From an uncultured Alphaproteobacteria bacterium (GTDB lineage Bacteria; Pseudomonadota; Alphaproteobacteria; HIMB59), in assembly GCA_902538085.1 (NCBI GenBank), contig CACBDV010000003.1, positions 1-64,000 of the forward strand: DNA of 64,000 nucleotides. Reading direction: 5' to 3'. The translations under genes and the position numbers were made by a program. The notes under the pieces are model-generated. The model did no database searches. It saw only the letters and a list, made by a program, of their open reading frames with translations, and was not told the DNA's origin. Of this stretch, positions 1 to 9,287 are shown piece by piece (position 1 is the first letter of the stretch; every line of letters begins with the position of its first letter).

Positions 1-550
1 GAAGAGAATGATTAATTGTAATATAGGCGCTCATTTTCTCTAAAAGAGATTCTATCTCTTTGCTATCCATATTATGGAAATTATTGATATTATTAGATAA
101 TTCATCAAATGAATTAAAAACTAAACCATTAAAGATATTAAACTCATAATTAAAGGCATCGTTATTAGAGAATATTAATAAACCACATAGTGCAGCTTCA
201 AGAACGCTCTTGTCTATTGCACCATCTGAAAAATTAAAATAACCGAAATAATCTTTTAATATTATTGGAAAATCTTTTCTTTTGATTGTGCCTTTAAAAT
301 TTACATATTGATTTAATTTTTTAGTCTCTATTTTTTTTACAACTAAATTAAAATAATCAGTATCTTGTTTTATGTAACTTCTAGGACCAAAAATATCTAA
401 ATATATTTTTTCTTTATTGTGATTGTTATAATATTCAATAAAGTCTACCATTATATGTATTTTTTTGATTTCGGTTACTCTTCCTATATATAAAAATTTT
501 CTTGATTTAATTGTTTTTTTTAAATTTTTAAATAAATTTACTTCAACCAT
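1..550 (-). pseudogene. C-terminal half of a GT4 glycosyltransferase (runs off left edge)
   Basis: This open frame reads leftward from an ATG at 550 and is still open at base 1. It carries a GT4/GT-B C-terminal domain: the nucleotide-sugar domain opening KFLYIGRVTEIKKI, then a weak E-rich region (DKSVLEAALCG) matching the donor-binding E-x7-E segment of the family. There is no acceptor-binding N-terminal domain in this frame. That domain is in the adjacent upstream frame (556-1011), and one extra A in the 7-A run near 567-573 would fuse the two into a normal-length enzyme. I therefore treat this as the 3' part of a frameshifted gene. A sequencing or assembly indel is an equally good explanation. 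The alternative, a separate short gene starting at 550, is unlikely because GT-B enzymes need both domains. Confidence 0.6.
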
Positions 551-555
551 TTGAC

Positions 556-1011
556 CTATATAAAATATTTTTTTATTAAATAATTTATAATTGTTTTTTT
601 ATTCGTAGAAAATATTTTGTCAGATAATAAATAATAAATGAAAGTAAATTTAGAGTGATAAGTATGAGCTCTCCAAAAATAAATACGAAATTTTAAAAAG
701 AATTTAAGAGGAAAAATTAAAGCTACAAATATTCCAAGTTGATGAACATAAATTATATCTATCTTATTTGATCTATTTATTTTAATTAATTGATAGTATA
801 GATATATTGTCTTAATAATTTTAGCAATGAAATTGAAATTTTTGGATCTAGACCCTAGAAAAATATAATCATCATTATTAAAGATTGTTTCTTTATCATT
901 AACCATTATCTTAACATTAAAAAATGATTTTAAAAAAGTATGTATACTTAAAATGAAATTTTGTATCTCATTTTTATCATCTATTTTTTGAGTTATATAA
1001 ATTATATTCAT
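556..1011 (-). pseudogene. N-terminal half of the same GT4 glycosyltransferase (frameshifted)
   Basis: The 151-residue product has a GT-B-like N-terminal domain: a first beta strand (MNIIYITQKID), a central block DIIYVHQLGIFVALIFPLK, and RIYFWRAHTYHSK, which is typical of sugar-acceptor domains. It stops at TAG exactly where a GT4 linker would lead into the donor domain. The next frame continues the fold (KIFYIGQMVEVN, then KFLYIGRV). The start ATG overlaps the stop of the next gene upstream by 4 bases, as in an operon. The gene is the fourth of a leftward series of GT4 genes. It is probably inactive if the frameshift is real. Confidence 0.6.
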
Positions 1012-2078
1012 TGATAGATTACTTTAGACCAATTTTTTACAATTTTCATAGGTGAATAACTATTTTTAAAATCATTTATTTGTTTTTTAATTAATAAATA
1101 TTCATGCTTATTTTTAGAATAAAATAATAATTTGTTTATTATCGAGTCATATTCTGCAAAATTAACTAAACATTCGGCCTGGACTAATTCATTTGGACCT
1201 GTAGATTTGAAACTTAATACCGGCAAGTCGCAGTTAAATGACTCAACTATAGTTCTGGAGTATGACTCTGATTTAGATAAATTTATTAAAAAAAATGAGT
1301 TTTTAAGATATTTTTCAATTATATCCAGATTTTTAAAACCATGGAAATTTACATTAAATTTATATTTTTTATTCAAAATATAATCTTTGAAATTTTGAAA
1401 AAATTTACCATCTCCAAAAATATTTACATTATTTATAATTAGTTCTGATTTGTTAATTTTCTCTAAAAGTACCTCTATACCCTGGTAGTTTTTTATTTTT
1501 ATAAATTCAGTAATAAATACAATATTTGTGTAATTAATATTAGATTTAGAGTTTGAAAATTTATGAATAATTGGAACTGGAATATTATAAATTTTCTTAT
1601 TTATAAATAATTTCTTTAAAATTTTTTTTGTTTTATCATTAACAACTCTAATTTCATCTAAAAAAAAAATTAATACATTTATGTATATGAACTTTATTGG
1701 GTTTATAAAATTCATAAATATCCATTTTACATTATATAATTCACCGTGTATTTGCGCTAAAATTTTGAATTTCTTAAAAATCTTTATAATTAAAATTGGT
1801 AATAATATAAAACTAATATCTTGGTTGATGATTTTATAAAGATTTTTATCTAAAATTATTTTTTTAAAAAAATTATAATATCCAAATATTACCTCTGAAA
1901 TATTTAGATCATTAGTGGAATTTAATAAAATATGTTTTTCTATATTTTTTTTTTTTAATATAACTAAATAATTATTTATATTCTCATTTTTCTCGAAATA
2001 TAACTTATGTCTTTTATAGGTATCTGATGACTTTTCTAAAATTCTTGGGTCTTTAGTAATGAAAAAATAAGACTTCAT
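1008..2078 (-). CDS. GT4 family glycosyltransferase
   Basis: A putative cytoplasmic, membrane-associated glycosyltransferase of surface-glycan assembly, about 356 residues, which is normal for GT4. The donor domain shows the E-x7-E motif in SESYSRTIVESF, with the two glutamates eight residues apart near the C-terminal third, and a GDGKFF segment before it. The N-terminal domain contains AQIHGELYN. I chose the ATG at 2078 because it gives the 4-base ATGA overlap with the upstream gene; a GTG at 2087 is also open. Donor and acceptor sugars cannot be read from sequence. The gene is translationally coupled on both sides to other GT4 genes, which suggests they add successive sugars to one repeat unit. 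Confidence 0.8.
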   Translation of the reverse strand: MKSYFFITKDPRILEKSSDTYKRHKLYFEKNENINNYLVILKKKNIEKHILLNSTNDLNISEVIFGYYNFFKKIILDKNLYKIINQDISFILLPILIIKIFKKFKILAQIHGELYNVKWIFMNFINPIKFIYINVLIFFLDEIRVVNDKTKKILKKLFINKKIYNIPVPIIHKFSNSKSNINYTNIVFITEFIKIKNYQGIEVLLEKINKSELIINNVNIFGDGKFFQNFKDYILNKKYKFNVNFHGFKNLDIIEKYLKNSFFLINLSKSESYSRTIVESFNCDLPVLSFKSTGPNELVQAECLVNFAEYDSIINKLLFYSKNKHEYLLIKKQINDFKNSYSPMKIVKNWSKVIYQ

Positions 2079-3214
2079 ACTATACACAAAGAATTAATAG
2101 TTTTTTTTACTAATAAATTATTACTAAATGTCTCAATAGTTTTTTTTTGTTCCTTATTTATTGAGAGAATTTTTGATTTTGAGATTTTATTAAGTATTTC
2201 ATTTAATTTTTTTTTATCGTTAAAATTAATTAAGTAACCATTTTTATTATTTTTAACTATCTCCTTATTGCCTCCTACATTAGTTGCTATAACTACATTA
2301 TTGAAATGCATTGCTTCAAGTATTACATGAGCAAAACCCTCATAACTTGAATATAAAATAAAAAAATTTGAGATTTTAAGACAACTATATGTTCTTTTTT
2401 TGTCTAATGAGCCCAATAAAAAAACATTTTTTTTTAATTTTAATTTTAAAATCTTATTTTCTATTTCTTTTCTCATAGGCCCATCACCAATTATAATATG
2501 TTTTATATTGTTGGAGTAATTAATAGTTTCTAATAAATCAGTGATATTTTTATGCTTAGCTAATCTTGATATAGTACAGATTAACTTATCATCTTTTTGA
2601 AAATTAATCTTTTTTAATAAACTTTTTGGCTCATTAAAATTAAAATCTTTTACATCAATTGAGTTGTAAATTATTTCAATTTTTTTATTTCCTAAATTCC
2701 AACTATTAACTACTTTTTTTAGATAATTACTTGGAACTATTATTTTGGTGCAATTAGTAAAAGTTAATTTTCTTATTATTTTCACAAATAATATAAAAAT
2801 ATTCTTACTATTATTAAAATCTTCTATGCTTTTAGTAAAATAATTTTTCCTTTTAAATCTTTCCCAATGATAATCACCAACAATTTTTGCTATATATTTT
2901 TTTTTAAATATTATTGAATATAGATTTGTTTCAAAATATAAACCGTTTGAGTATAGCTTATCACAATTTCTTGCATATTTGATTAAATAAATAATTATTA
3001 GCAAACCTCGTATAAAGATATTTAATTTCCTTTTTATTCTAATAATTTTTAAATTTCTTTTATTTTCAATCATTATGAACTTTTTTTGATCTGAAAGAGT
3101 TAAAAGATATTTTTGAATTTTAGAAAATTTTTTTTTAAAAAGAATATTTTTTAAATAAGTGGCTGGACCACCTATGTCTGGGTGATATATTCCTGTTGTA
3201 ATAAATAATTTCAT
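2075..3214 (-). CDS. GT4 family glycosyltransferase
   Basis: A 379-residue retaining glycosyltransferase with a textbook GT4 layout. The glycine-rich N-terminal loop HPDIGGPATYLKN is at residues 11-23. The donor domain begins at ICTISRLAKHKN (about 212-223). GDGPMRKE is near 243-250. The E-x7-E pair (E292, E300) lies in YEGFAHVILEAM. It is the first gene of the leftward glycosyltransferase run. It diverges from the oxidoreductase gene at 3230 with only 15 bases between start codons, so promoters must lie inside or just beside coding sequence. The sugar specificity is unknown. Confidence 0.85.
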   Translation of the reverse strand: MKLFITTGIYHPDIGGPATYLKNILFKKKFSKIQKYLLTLSDQKKFIMIENKRNLKIIRIKRKLNIFIRGLLIIIYLIKYARNCDKLYSNGLYFETNLYSIIFKKKYIAKIVGDYHWERFKRKNYFTKSIEDFNNSKNIFILFVKIIRKLTFTNCTKIIVPSNYLKKVVNSWNLGNKKIEIIYNSIDVKDFNFNEPKSLLKKINFQKDDKLICTISRLAKHKNITDLLETINYSNNIKHIIIGDGPMRKEIENKILKLKLKKNVFLLGSLDKKRTYSCLKISNFFILYSSYEGFAHVILEAMHFNNVVIATNVGGNKEIVKNNKNGYLINFNDKKKLNEILNKISKSKILSINKEQKKTIETFSNNLLVKKTINSLCIV

Positions 3215-3229
3215 AAATAAGGTAACTTA

Positions 3230-4186
3230 ATGAATAGAAGATGTGCGGTCATTGGTTCAGGCTATTGGGGTGAAAACCATATTAGAATTCTATCAAATCT
3301 CAACATTTTAAATACTTTTTATGACAAGAATGTTAAAAACAAACTATCAATCGAAAAGAAATACAACATTAAATCTAAATCAATTAATTCAATTTTAAAA
3401 GATAATAGTATTGATTGTATATTTATAACTACTCCCTCCGACACACATATTGAAATACTTAAATTAGCTATTAAATATAATAAGAATATTTTTGTTGAAA
3501 AACCTCTTGTAACGAATATCAACGATCTTAATGAATTAAGAAAATTAATAAAAAATTATAAAAAAATTACTATGGTAGGTCATTTAATGATTTACCATGG
3601 AGCAATTATAAAAATAAAAGAACTAATTAAAAATAAAATTTTTGGAAATTTAAAATTTATTGAATTTTTTAGAAGAAATTTTGGTAAAATAAGAAATAAT
3701 GAAACATCATTTATGAGTTTTACACCACATGATTTTTCTATTGCTGATTTTTTGACTTCTAAAGACGGTAAAAGTTCTTTTAAATGTATAAGAAATAATT
3801 ATTCATTTTATAGAAATAAATATTGCTATGATATGGGAAATGCTAAATTTTTAATAAATAATAAAGAATGTTATTTTAATTATTCTTGGATAAGTCCTGA
3901 AAAAACTAGAACTATTAATTTATATTTTGAGAAAGGCATTATTGTTTTTGATGATTTAAAAAGTTGGGATGAAAAACTTTTGTTAATCAAAAGTAGCAAA
4001 AATAATATTATTAATAGTGAAAGAGAAGATATAAATAGAAACTTTTTACCTATTAATAGTTCATCAGAGCCATTGGAGGATGAAATTAAAACTTTTATGA
4101 ATTCAGTAATTAATTCAGAAGAAGTAAAATTTACATCGATAAAAAAATGTATAGATATATATAAAAATATTTTAACAGCGAATTAA
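3230..4186 (+). CDS. Gfo/Idh/MocA sugar oxidoreductase, WbpB-like
   Basis: A 318-residue NAD(P)-dependent dehydrogenase. The Rossmann glycine motif is VIGSGYWGENH (residues 7-17), and the family signature EKP is at residues 90-92. The order oxidoreductase, hexapeptide acetyltransferase, DegT aminotransferase matches the wbpB-wbpD-wbpE set known from Pseudomonas and Bordetella. There WbpB oxidises the 3-hydroxyl of UDP-GlcNAcA as the first step to UDP-2,3-diacetamido-2,3-dideoxyglucuronic acid. The family and the neighbourhood are seen directly; the exact substrate is inferred. The stop lies 9 bases before the preferred start of the next gene. The C4-6 dehydrogenase (WbpA) that would supply the substrate is not in this window. 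Confidence 0.8.
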   Translation: MNRRCAVIGSGYWGENHIRILSNLNILNTFYDKNVKNKLSIEKKYNIKSKSINSILKDNSIDCIFITTPSDTHIEILKLAIKYNKNIFVEKPLVTNINDLNELRKLIKNYKKITMVGHLMIYHGAIIKIKELIKNKIFGNLKFIEFFRRNFGKIRNNETSFMSFTPHDFSIADFLTSKDGKSSFKCIRNNYSFYRNKYCYDMGNAKFLINNKECYFNYSWISPEKTRTINLYFEKGIIVFDDLKSWDEKLLLIKSSKNNIINSEREDINRNFLPINSSSEPLEDEIKTFMNSVINSEEVKFTSIKKCIDIYKNILTAN

Positions 4187-4195
4187 TTGAATTTT

Positions 4196-4687
4196 ATGAC
4201 TGATTATTACACTCATCCCACCTGCACTATTGATGAAGGGTGTATTATTGGTAACGGAACAAAGATTTGGCATTATAGCCATATTTATAATTCAGCTAAG
4301 ATTGGAAACAATTGTATTTTAGGTCAAAATGTTATGATTGGCCCTAATGTAATAATTGGAAATAATTGTAAAATTCAAAATAATGTTAGTATTTATGAAG
4401 GAGTAATTTTGGAAGACAATGTTTTTATTGGACCTTCAGTGGTGTTTACTAATGTTTTACTACCAAGAGCAAATATTGAACAAAAAAATAATTTCTTAAA
4501 AACATATGTAAAAAATGGTTGCACAATTGGTGCTAATTCGACAATTGTTGCAGGAAATACACTGGGTGAATACTGTATGATTGGTGCTGGATCTTTAGTG
4601 ACAAAAAATGTAGAAAAATTTTCTATGAATTATGGAGCACCTGCCAAATTTATGTATAAGGTAGATAAATTTGGAAAAAAAATATGA
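4196..4687 (+). CDS. Left-handed beta-helix N-acetyltransferase, WbpD-like
   Basis: A 163-residue hexapeptide-repeat acetyltransferase. Repeated [LIV]-G-x4 turns run from about residue 11 to 140 (for example KIGNNCILGQNVMIGPNV), ending in the family's GAPAKF tail. It should acetylate the 3-amino group of the UDP-amino-uronic acid made by the neighbouring aminotransferase, using acetyl-CoA; that role rests on resemblance to WbpD/WlbB and on gene order. The ATG at 4196 is preferred; an in-frame TTG at 4187 would add three residues. The gene overlaps the following aminotransferase by 4 bases (ATGA), which indicates translational coupling. Confidence 0.82.
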   Translation: MTDYYTHPTCTIDEGCIIGNGTKIWHYSHIYNSAKIGNNCILGQNVMIGPNVIIGNNCKIQNNVSIYEGVILEDNVFIGPSVVFTNVLLPRANIEQKNNFLKTYVKNGCTIGANSTIVAGNTLGEYCMIGAGSLVTKNVEKFSMNYGAPAKFMYKVDKFGKKI

Positions 4688-5784
4688 AATATTTTGATCT
4701 ATCAGCTCAATATAATCTTATTAAAAATTCTTTAAATAAAGACTTATCAAAAATATTTTACAAAACTAACTTTATTAATGGTGAAGAGGTAACTATCTTA
4801 GAAAAGAAACTATCTGATTACACTAATACTTATTCATTAACTTGTGCAAATGGTACTGATGCTATTTACTTAGCTCTGTTAGCTTTAAATGTAAAAAGAG
4901 GTGATTATGTAATTTGCTCAAATTTTAATTATATTTCAGCAGCTGAGTGTTGTAAATTGCTTGGCTTAAAAATAATTTTAGTAGATATTGATAAATCATT
5001 AAATATTTGTCCTGAAAAATTAAGTGAAGCAATAAGAAAATGCAAAAGGAAAAATATAAAACCAAAGTTACTAATATCTGTAAATTTATTCGGTAATTCA
5101 ATAAACTATAGCAAAATAAATAAGATTTTAAGAAGCGAAAAAATTTTACATATTTCAGATTGTGCTCAAAGTTTTGGATCTACATACAAATTAAAAAAAT
5201 TAGAAGAATATGCTTTTATTTCGACAACTAGTTTTTTTCCTAGTAAATCTCTTGGTTGTTACGGTGATGGTGGAGCAGTATTTACCAAATCAAAAAAAAT
5301 TTTAAATTTAATCAAATCAATAAAATCTCATGGTAGTTATAAGAAAAAATATAATTTTAAATATGTTGGTTTGAATTCTAGATTAGACACTTTACAAGCT
5401 GTAGTATTATTAAATAAATTAAAGCTTTTAGATAAAGAAATTAAAATTAAGAATGAAAACTATAGATATTTTATTAAAAAGTTAAATGATAATTTTGAAT
5501 TACAACAATTACAAAATAATACATACAGTTGCCACTCCTATCTAAATTTATATACGAACAATATTTCTAGAATTCGTGTGTTAAAGTCTTTAAAAGAAAA
5601 AAATATTCCATATCAAATATATTATCCTAAGACAATTATTGAACAAACACCCTACTCTGACTCAATTTATTTTGATTTACAAAATTCGATTGATATTTCA
5701 AAGAAGATTTTTAGCATTCCTTTCCACCCGTATATTAAAAGAGACGAAATAGATAAAATATTGAATACTCTAAATTATTTGTAG
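4684..5784 (+). CDS. DegT/DnrJ/EryC1 sugar aminotransferase, WbpE-like
   Basis: A 366-residue PLP-dependent aminotransferase. The PLP-binding lysine is K188 in TSFFPSKSLGCYGDGG, and the pyridine-nitrogen aspartate is in ISDCAQSFGS (about residues 157-166). Family members transfer an amino group from glutamate to a 3- or 4-keto nucleotide sugar. With the preceding oxidoreductase and acetyltransferase it completes a WbpB-D-E-like route to a 2,3-diamino uronic sugar. Its 3' end overlaps the convergent epimerase gene (5775-6707) by 10 bases. Unlike the second DegT-type gene of the island (14042-15217), the catalytic lysine is intact, so this one is a true aminotransferase. Confidence 0.85.
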   Translation: MKYFDLSAQYNLIKNSLNKDLSKIFYKTNFINGEEVTILEKKLSDYTNTYSLTCANGTDAIYLALLALNVKRGDYVICSNFNYISAAECCKLLGLKIILVDIDKSLNICPEKLSEAIRKCKRKNIKPKLLISVNLFGNSINYSKINKILRSEKILHISDCAQSFGSTYKLKKLEEYAFISTTSFFPSKSLGCYGDGGAVFTKSKKILNLIKSIKSHGSYKKKYNFKYVGLNSRLDTLQAVVLLNKLKLLDKEIKIKNENYRYFIKKLNDNFELQQLQNNTYSCHSYLNLYTNNISRIRVLKSLKEKNIPYQIYYPKTIIEQTPYSDSIYFDLQNSIDISKKIFSIPFHPYIKRDEIDKILNTLNYL

Positions 5785-6707
5785 AAACTTTTAATTGTAT
5801 TTTTAATACCTAGATCAAAGTTATATTTGTAATTGAAACCAGCTCTAATAAGTTTTTGATTAGAGACATTAAAATTTTTTATATCTCCTTGCTTCCAATT
5901 TGTATAAGTCAACTTATTTGGGTATATTTTTAAAGTTTTAGAGATAAGATTTAAAGCATCAATTAGTTTAATTCTTTTACCATAAGTACAATTATATATT
6001 TGATTATTAGTTTTTTTATTATTAATTGAAAACATATTAGCCCTAACCACGTCTTCGACATAAGTAAATATTCTTTGTTGAGATCCGTCACCATATATAG
6101 TTATTGGTTTTCCTTTAATTAGATTGTTAATAAAGATAGATATAACACCACCGTTTGGTGAGTAATCTTGATTTGGACCATAAACATGAAAATATCTGAG
6201 GACTGTGTAATTTAAATTAAATAGTTTATTGAAAACTTCAATATAGTTCTCAGCAGCATTTTTACTCACACCATAATATGAGACTGGTTTTTTAATTGAA
6301 TTTTCATTTTGACTTTTATTAGTCTTATTTTCACCAAATACCGAACCTGTAGATGCATGGATAAATTTCTTTACATTGTGATCTGAACTCAATTTTAAAA
6401 GATTAAATGCTCCCTCAGCATTTACTTTTAAATCTTTTCTTGGATCTTTATCACATACTGTTTTTTTTGATGCAGCCTGGTGTAGTACGAAGTCCACATT
6501 TTTAAAAACGTTATTGAGATATTTATAATTTGTTATAGAGCACTTTTCAAAACCAAAATATTTACTTTTTTTTAAACCTTCAATATTAGAATATTTTCCA
6601 GAAGTTAAATCATCAATAACCACAACATGGTATTTTAATTTGATCAAGTGTTTTAAAATATTTGATCCTATAAATCCTGCTCCACCAGTTAAAATTATTT
6701 TTTTCAT
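5775..6707 (-). CDS. NAD-dependent nucleotide-sugar epimerase/dehydratase
   Basis: A 310-residue extended short-chain dehydrogenase. The NAD motif TGGAGFIG is at residues 7-14. The catalytic set is S/T in HASTGSVFGE (about 117-126) plus Y145 and K149 in YYGVSK. The fold and length fit UDP-GlcNAc/UDP-GlcNAcA 4-epimerases such as WbpP. The residues separating epimerase from 4,6-dehydratase cannot be judged with confidence by eye. The start is one base away from the stop of the carbamoyltransferase gene (6709), so the two are probably co-transcribed leftward. The likely role is making a galacto-configured nucleotide sugar for the same polysaccharide. Confidence 0.8.
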   Translation of the reverse strand: MKKIILTGGAGFIGSNILKHLIKLKYHVVVIDDLTSGKYSNIEGLKKSKYFGFEKCSITNYKYLNNVFKNVDFVLHQAASKKTVCDKDPRKDLKVNAEGAFNLLKLSSDHNVKKFIHASTGSVFGENKTNKSQNENSIKKPVSYYGVSKNAAENYIEVFNKLFNLNYTVLRYFHVYGPNQDYSPNGGVISIFINNLIKGKPITIYGDGSQQRIFTYVEDVVRANMFSINNKKTNNQIYNCTYGKRIKLIDALNLISKTLKIYPNKLTYTNWKQGDIKNFNVSNQKLIRAGFNYKYNFDLGIKNTIKSFYK

Positions 6708-6708
6708 T

Positions 6709-8373
6709 TTATTTATAGTAGATATAATCCTTTGTTATTAATACATCAATTCGATTTTTAGACAGCTCTAAAAGAGAGTCTCTTAATGAACAAACAATTG
6801 GATATTCATGTGTATTAAAACTAGTATTTATTAAACATGGCTCATTTGTTCTTTTCTCGAACTCCAGTAATATGTCATGGGCGAGTTTATTGGTTTTTTT
6901 ATCAATTATTTGAGGTCTAGCAGTATTATCAATATGTACTATAGCAGGACATAATTTTTTTAAAATTGGCTTAACTTTACAGCAAATCGTCATGAACTTA
7001 AAATTTTGTAAATTTCTATTTGGGGAAATAAAATATTTCTGAAAATTTTTTCTTAAGATAATTGGGGCAAATGGCATAAAATCAGATCTCGATAAATATT
7101 TATTTAAAATACTCGTATTATTTTTATCATTGGCCCTAAATAATACCGACCTATTACATAAAGCTCTTGGACCAAATTCCATTTTTCCTTGAAAAATGGC
7201 AACAACTTTTTTTTTAAATAATAAATCAATTACTTCTTTTAAATCAAATTTTTTATAGAAAATTTTATTTCTTTTAAAAAAAGAAACTTTTGGAATTTCG
7301 TTTTGCTCATTTCCTAAGTAAAGATTATTTAACTTACCTGAAAAGGATTTTTTTTTAATATTTAAAAGTGCAGCAACTGCCCCAATATGTACACCAGTGT
7401 CACTCATGCCCGGAAATATAAATATATTTTTTAATGCTTTATTTTTACTAATTTCAAAATTAAGTTTTACATTTGCAAAACATCCGCCAGATAAACACAG
7501 ATTATAACTTTTGTCTGAGATATAATTTTTAATTATAAATTTGACATATTTTTCTAAAAGATATTGTGCAGCATATGCTATGTCAAATCTAGAATAATTT
7601 TTAAGTAATTTGTATAATTTTTTCGGTTTACTAGAAGCATACGGCAAAAAATAATCTCCTAGACTAAAATTTAAATCCCTATTTTTTATATTAAAAATAT
7701 TATTTTCTAATTTTTCAATTAAATTAGTATGTTTGCCTCTAGCAGATAATCCTGTAACTTTACCTGCATGCCTCTCAGGATTAAAACCTAAGTACTGAGT
7801 TATAATACCATAAAATACACCTGCGCTACTCAAATCACTGACATCAACTACTTTTTTATAAGTAAATTTATTATGATACCAAAGTGAAGTTGATATGAAG
7901 TCACCTCTTCCATCCATGACTAAAGAATAACTTTTTTCAAAACCAGAGAAAAAATAACCTGAAAATGAATGTGATAAATGATGATTTAGATATATTACTT
8001 TATTTTTATTTATTTTTTTTTGTTTTAAAAATGAGAGAGTTTCTTGATAAGCATTATTATCAGATTTTATATTATGATTTAATTTATTTTTAATAATTTC
8101 AAACTCTTTTTTATTTGAAGATAAAAATTTAAAAACATAAGAGCTTGGAACTATATTTTTATCAGCAGTTTGCCACATTCCAAAAACAAAATAATCAATA
8201 TCTTCTATATTAAAATTTGTAATTTTAAGAATAGTACTAAAAGATTTCCACGGAAAACCTTTATAATTTTTTTGTTTTATAAGTCTTTCTTCATTAATTG
8301 CAGAAACAAGTCTATTATTGACAAAAAGACATACACCTGAGTCTGTAGCATTTGAAATTCCAATTATTTTCAT
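6709..8373 (-). CDS. Carbamoyltransferase, NodU/CmcH family
   Basis: A 554-residue enzyme of the family that moves a carbamoyl group from carbamoyl phosphate to a hydroxyl via a carbamoyl-adenylate. The N-terminal Kae1-like domain carries the metal-binding histidine cluster HHLSHSFSGY (H131, H132, H135) and VMDGRGD. The C-terminal YrdC-like part includes the conserved FGPRALCNRS. Relatives O-carbamoylate Nod factor and antibiotic sugars, so O-carbamoylation of a sugar in this glycan is the natural inference. It sits between an epimerase gene and a divergent unknown transferase. The gene appears intact and of full length. Confidence 0.88.
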   Translation of the reverse strand: MKIIGISNATDSGVCLFVNNRLVSAINEERLIKQKNYKGFPWKSFSTILKITNFNIEDIDYFVFGMWQTADKNIVPSSYVFKFLSSNKKEFEIIKNKLNHNIKSDNNAYQETLSFLKQKKINKNKVIYLNHHLSHSFSGYFFSGFEKSYSLVMDGRGDFISTSLWYHNKFTYKKVVDVSDLSSAGVFYGIITQYLGFNPERHAGKVTGLSARGKHTNLIEKLENNIFNIKNRDLNFSLGDYFLPYASSKPKKLYKLLKNYSRFDIAYAAQYLLEKYVKFIIKNYISDKSYNLCLSGGCFANVKLNFEISKNKALKNIFIFPGMSDTGVHIGAVAALLNIKKKSFSGKLNNLYLGNEQNEIPKVSFFKRNKIFYKKFDLKEVIDLLFKKKVVAIFQGKMEFGPRALCNRSVLFRANDKNNTSILNKYLSRSDFMPFAPIILRKNFQKYFISPNRNLQNFKFMTICCKVKPILKKLCPAIVHIDNTARPQIIDKKTNKLAHDILLEFEKRTNEPCLINTSFNTHEYPIVCSLRDSLLELSKNRIDVLITKDYIYYK

Positions 8374-8408
8374 TGTAAAAAAATATACATTAGTATACTT
8401 GCAAAATA

Positions 8409-9287
8409 ATGAAAGTCTTTATTCATACAAATGATAAGCAACTATTTGGTGCCCATATTTCAAAATATTCAATTTTAAAATGTAATTTATCTTTAAAAGA
8501 AAATGATATTGAAATTATAAATGTGGATAGCAATAGTTTTTTTGATTCTACTTATGATAGATCAATAATAAGAGGTGGAAAAAAATATTTATGGGATAAA
8601 AATGATTTACAATCTTTTACTTTATTAAGATTTTTACCGCCCTCTTTAATGAATTTTGAAGGATACTCAATGGTTATTGATCCAGATATTTTTGCTGTCA
8701 ATAATTTTATAAATAAATTTGAAAATTTTGAAAAAGATAAATTAATTATGGCCAGATCAAACCCAAATAGTAAAAAAGGTTTAGCAACAAGTTTAATGAT
8801 TTTTAACAATAAGTTATGTGAAGAATTAGATTTAGAAAAAAAAGTAAACAGTGTTTTATCAGGTGAGTTTGATTATAGCGATTTAATGAATTTGACTTTT
8901 CTTGAGGAAAATAAATTCTCAACTTTGCCAAAAGAATGGAATTCATTTGATGAACTTGATAATGAGACAATTTTTTTACACACAACAACAAGAATTACAC
9001 AGCCATGGAAAACTGGTTTAAAAGTCGATTTCCAACAAAATTATCCTAAATTTCGCTATAAAATAATACCAAATTTTCTATTTAAAATTTTAAAAGAGAT
9101 CTTAACTCGAAAGAAACATCCCCCGTATACAAAATATATTGAACATCCAAATCAAAATATTCAAGATTATTTTTTTACTTTAGTTTCTGGGGCACTAAAA
9201 GAGAATTTTATAGATAAAGAATTAATTAATTATAATATAAAAAAACATTATGTCAGATCAGATATTTACAAGTACTTAGTTTTATAA
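8409..9287 (+). CDS. Probable glycosyltransferase, GT-A-like (unassigned)
   Basis: A 292-residue soluble protein that I do not recognise with certainty. It begins with a short strand (MKVFIHTND) and has D91-P-D93 in MVIDPDIFAVNNF, placed as the metal-binding D-x-D of GT-A enzymes, followed by a basic C-terminal half. No signal peptide or membrane segment is visible. It diverges from the carbamoyltransferase gene (35 bases between starts), and its 3' end overlaps the convergent GT4 gene by 22 bases. A nucleotide-diphospho-sugar transferase is the best guess. A structure-based comparison would be needed to assign a family. Confidence 0.5.
   Translation: MKVFIHTNDKQLFGAHISKYSILKCNLSLKENDIEIINVDSNSFFDSTYDRSIIRGGKKYLWDKNDLQSFTLLRFLPPSLMNFEGYSMVIDPDIFAVNNFINKFENFEKDKLIMARSNPNSKKGLATSLMIFNNKLCEELDLEKKVNSVLSGEFDYSDLMNLTFLEENKFSTLPKEWNSFDELDNETIFLHTTTRITQPWKTGLKVDFQQNYPKFRYKIIPNFLFKILKEILTRKKHPPYTKYIEHPNQNIQDYFFTLVSGALKENFIDKELINYNIKKHYVRSDIYKYLVL

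Noticed and set aside
1132-1383. Plus-strand open frame of 83 codons
   Set aside because: It is fully inside the GT4 gene on the other strand and has no recognisable protein character.
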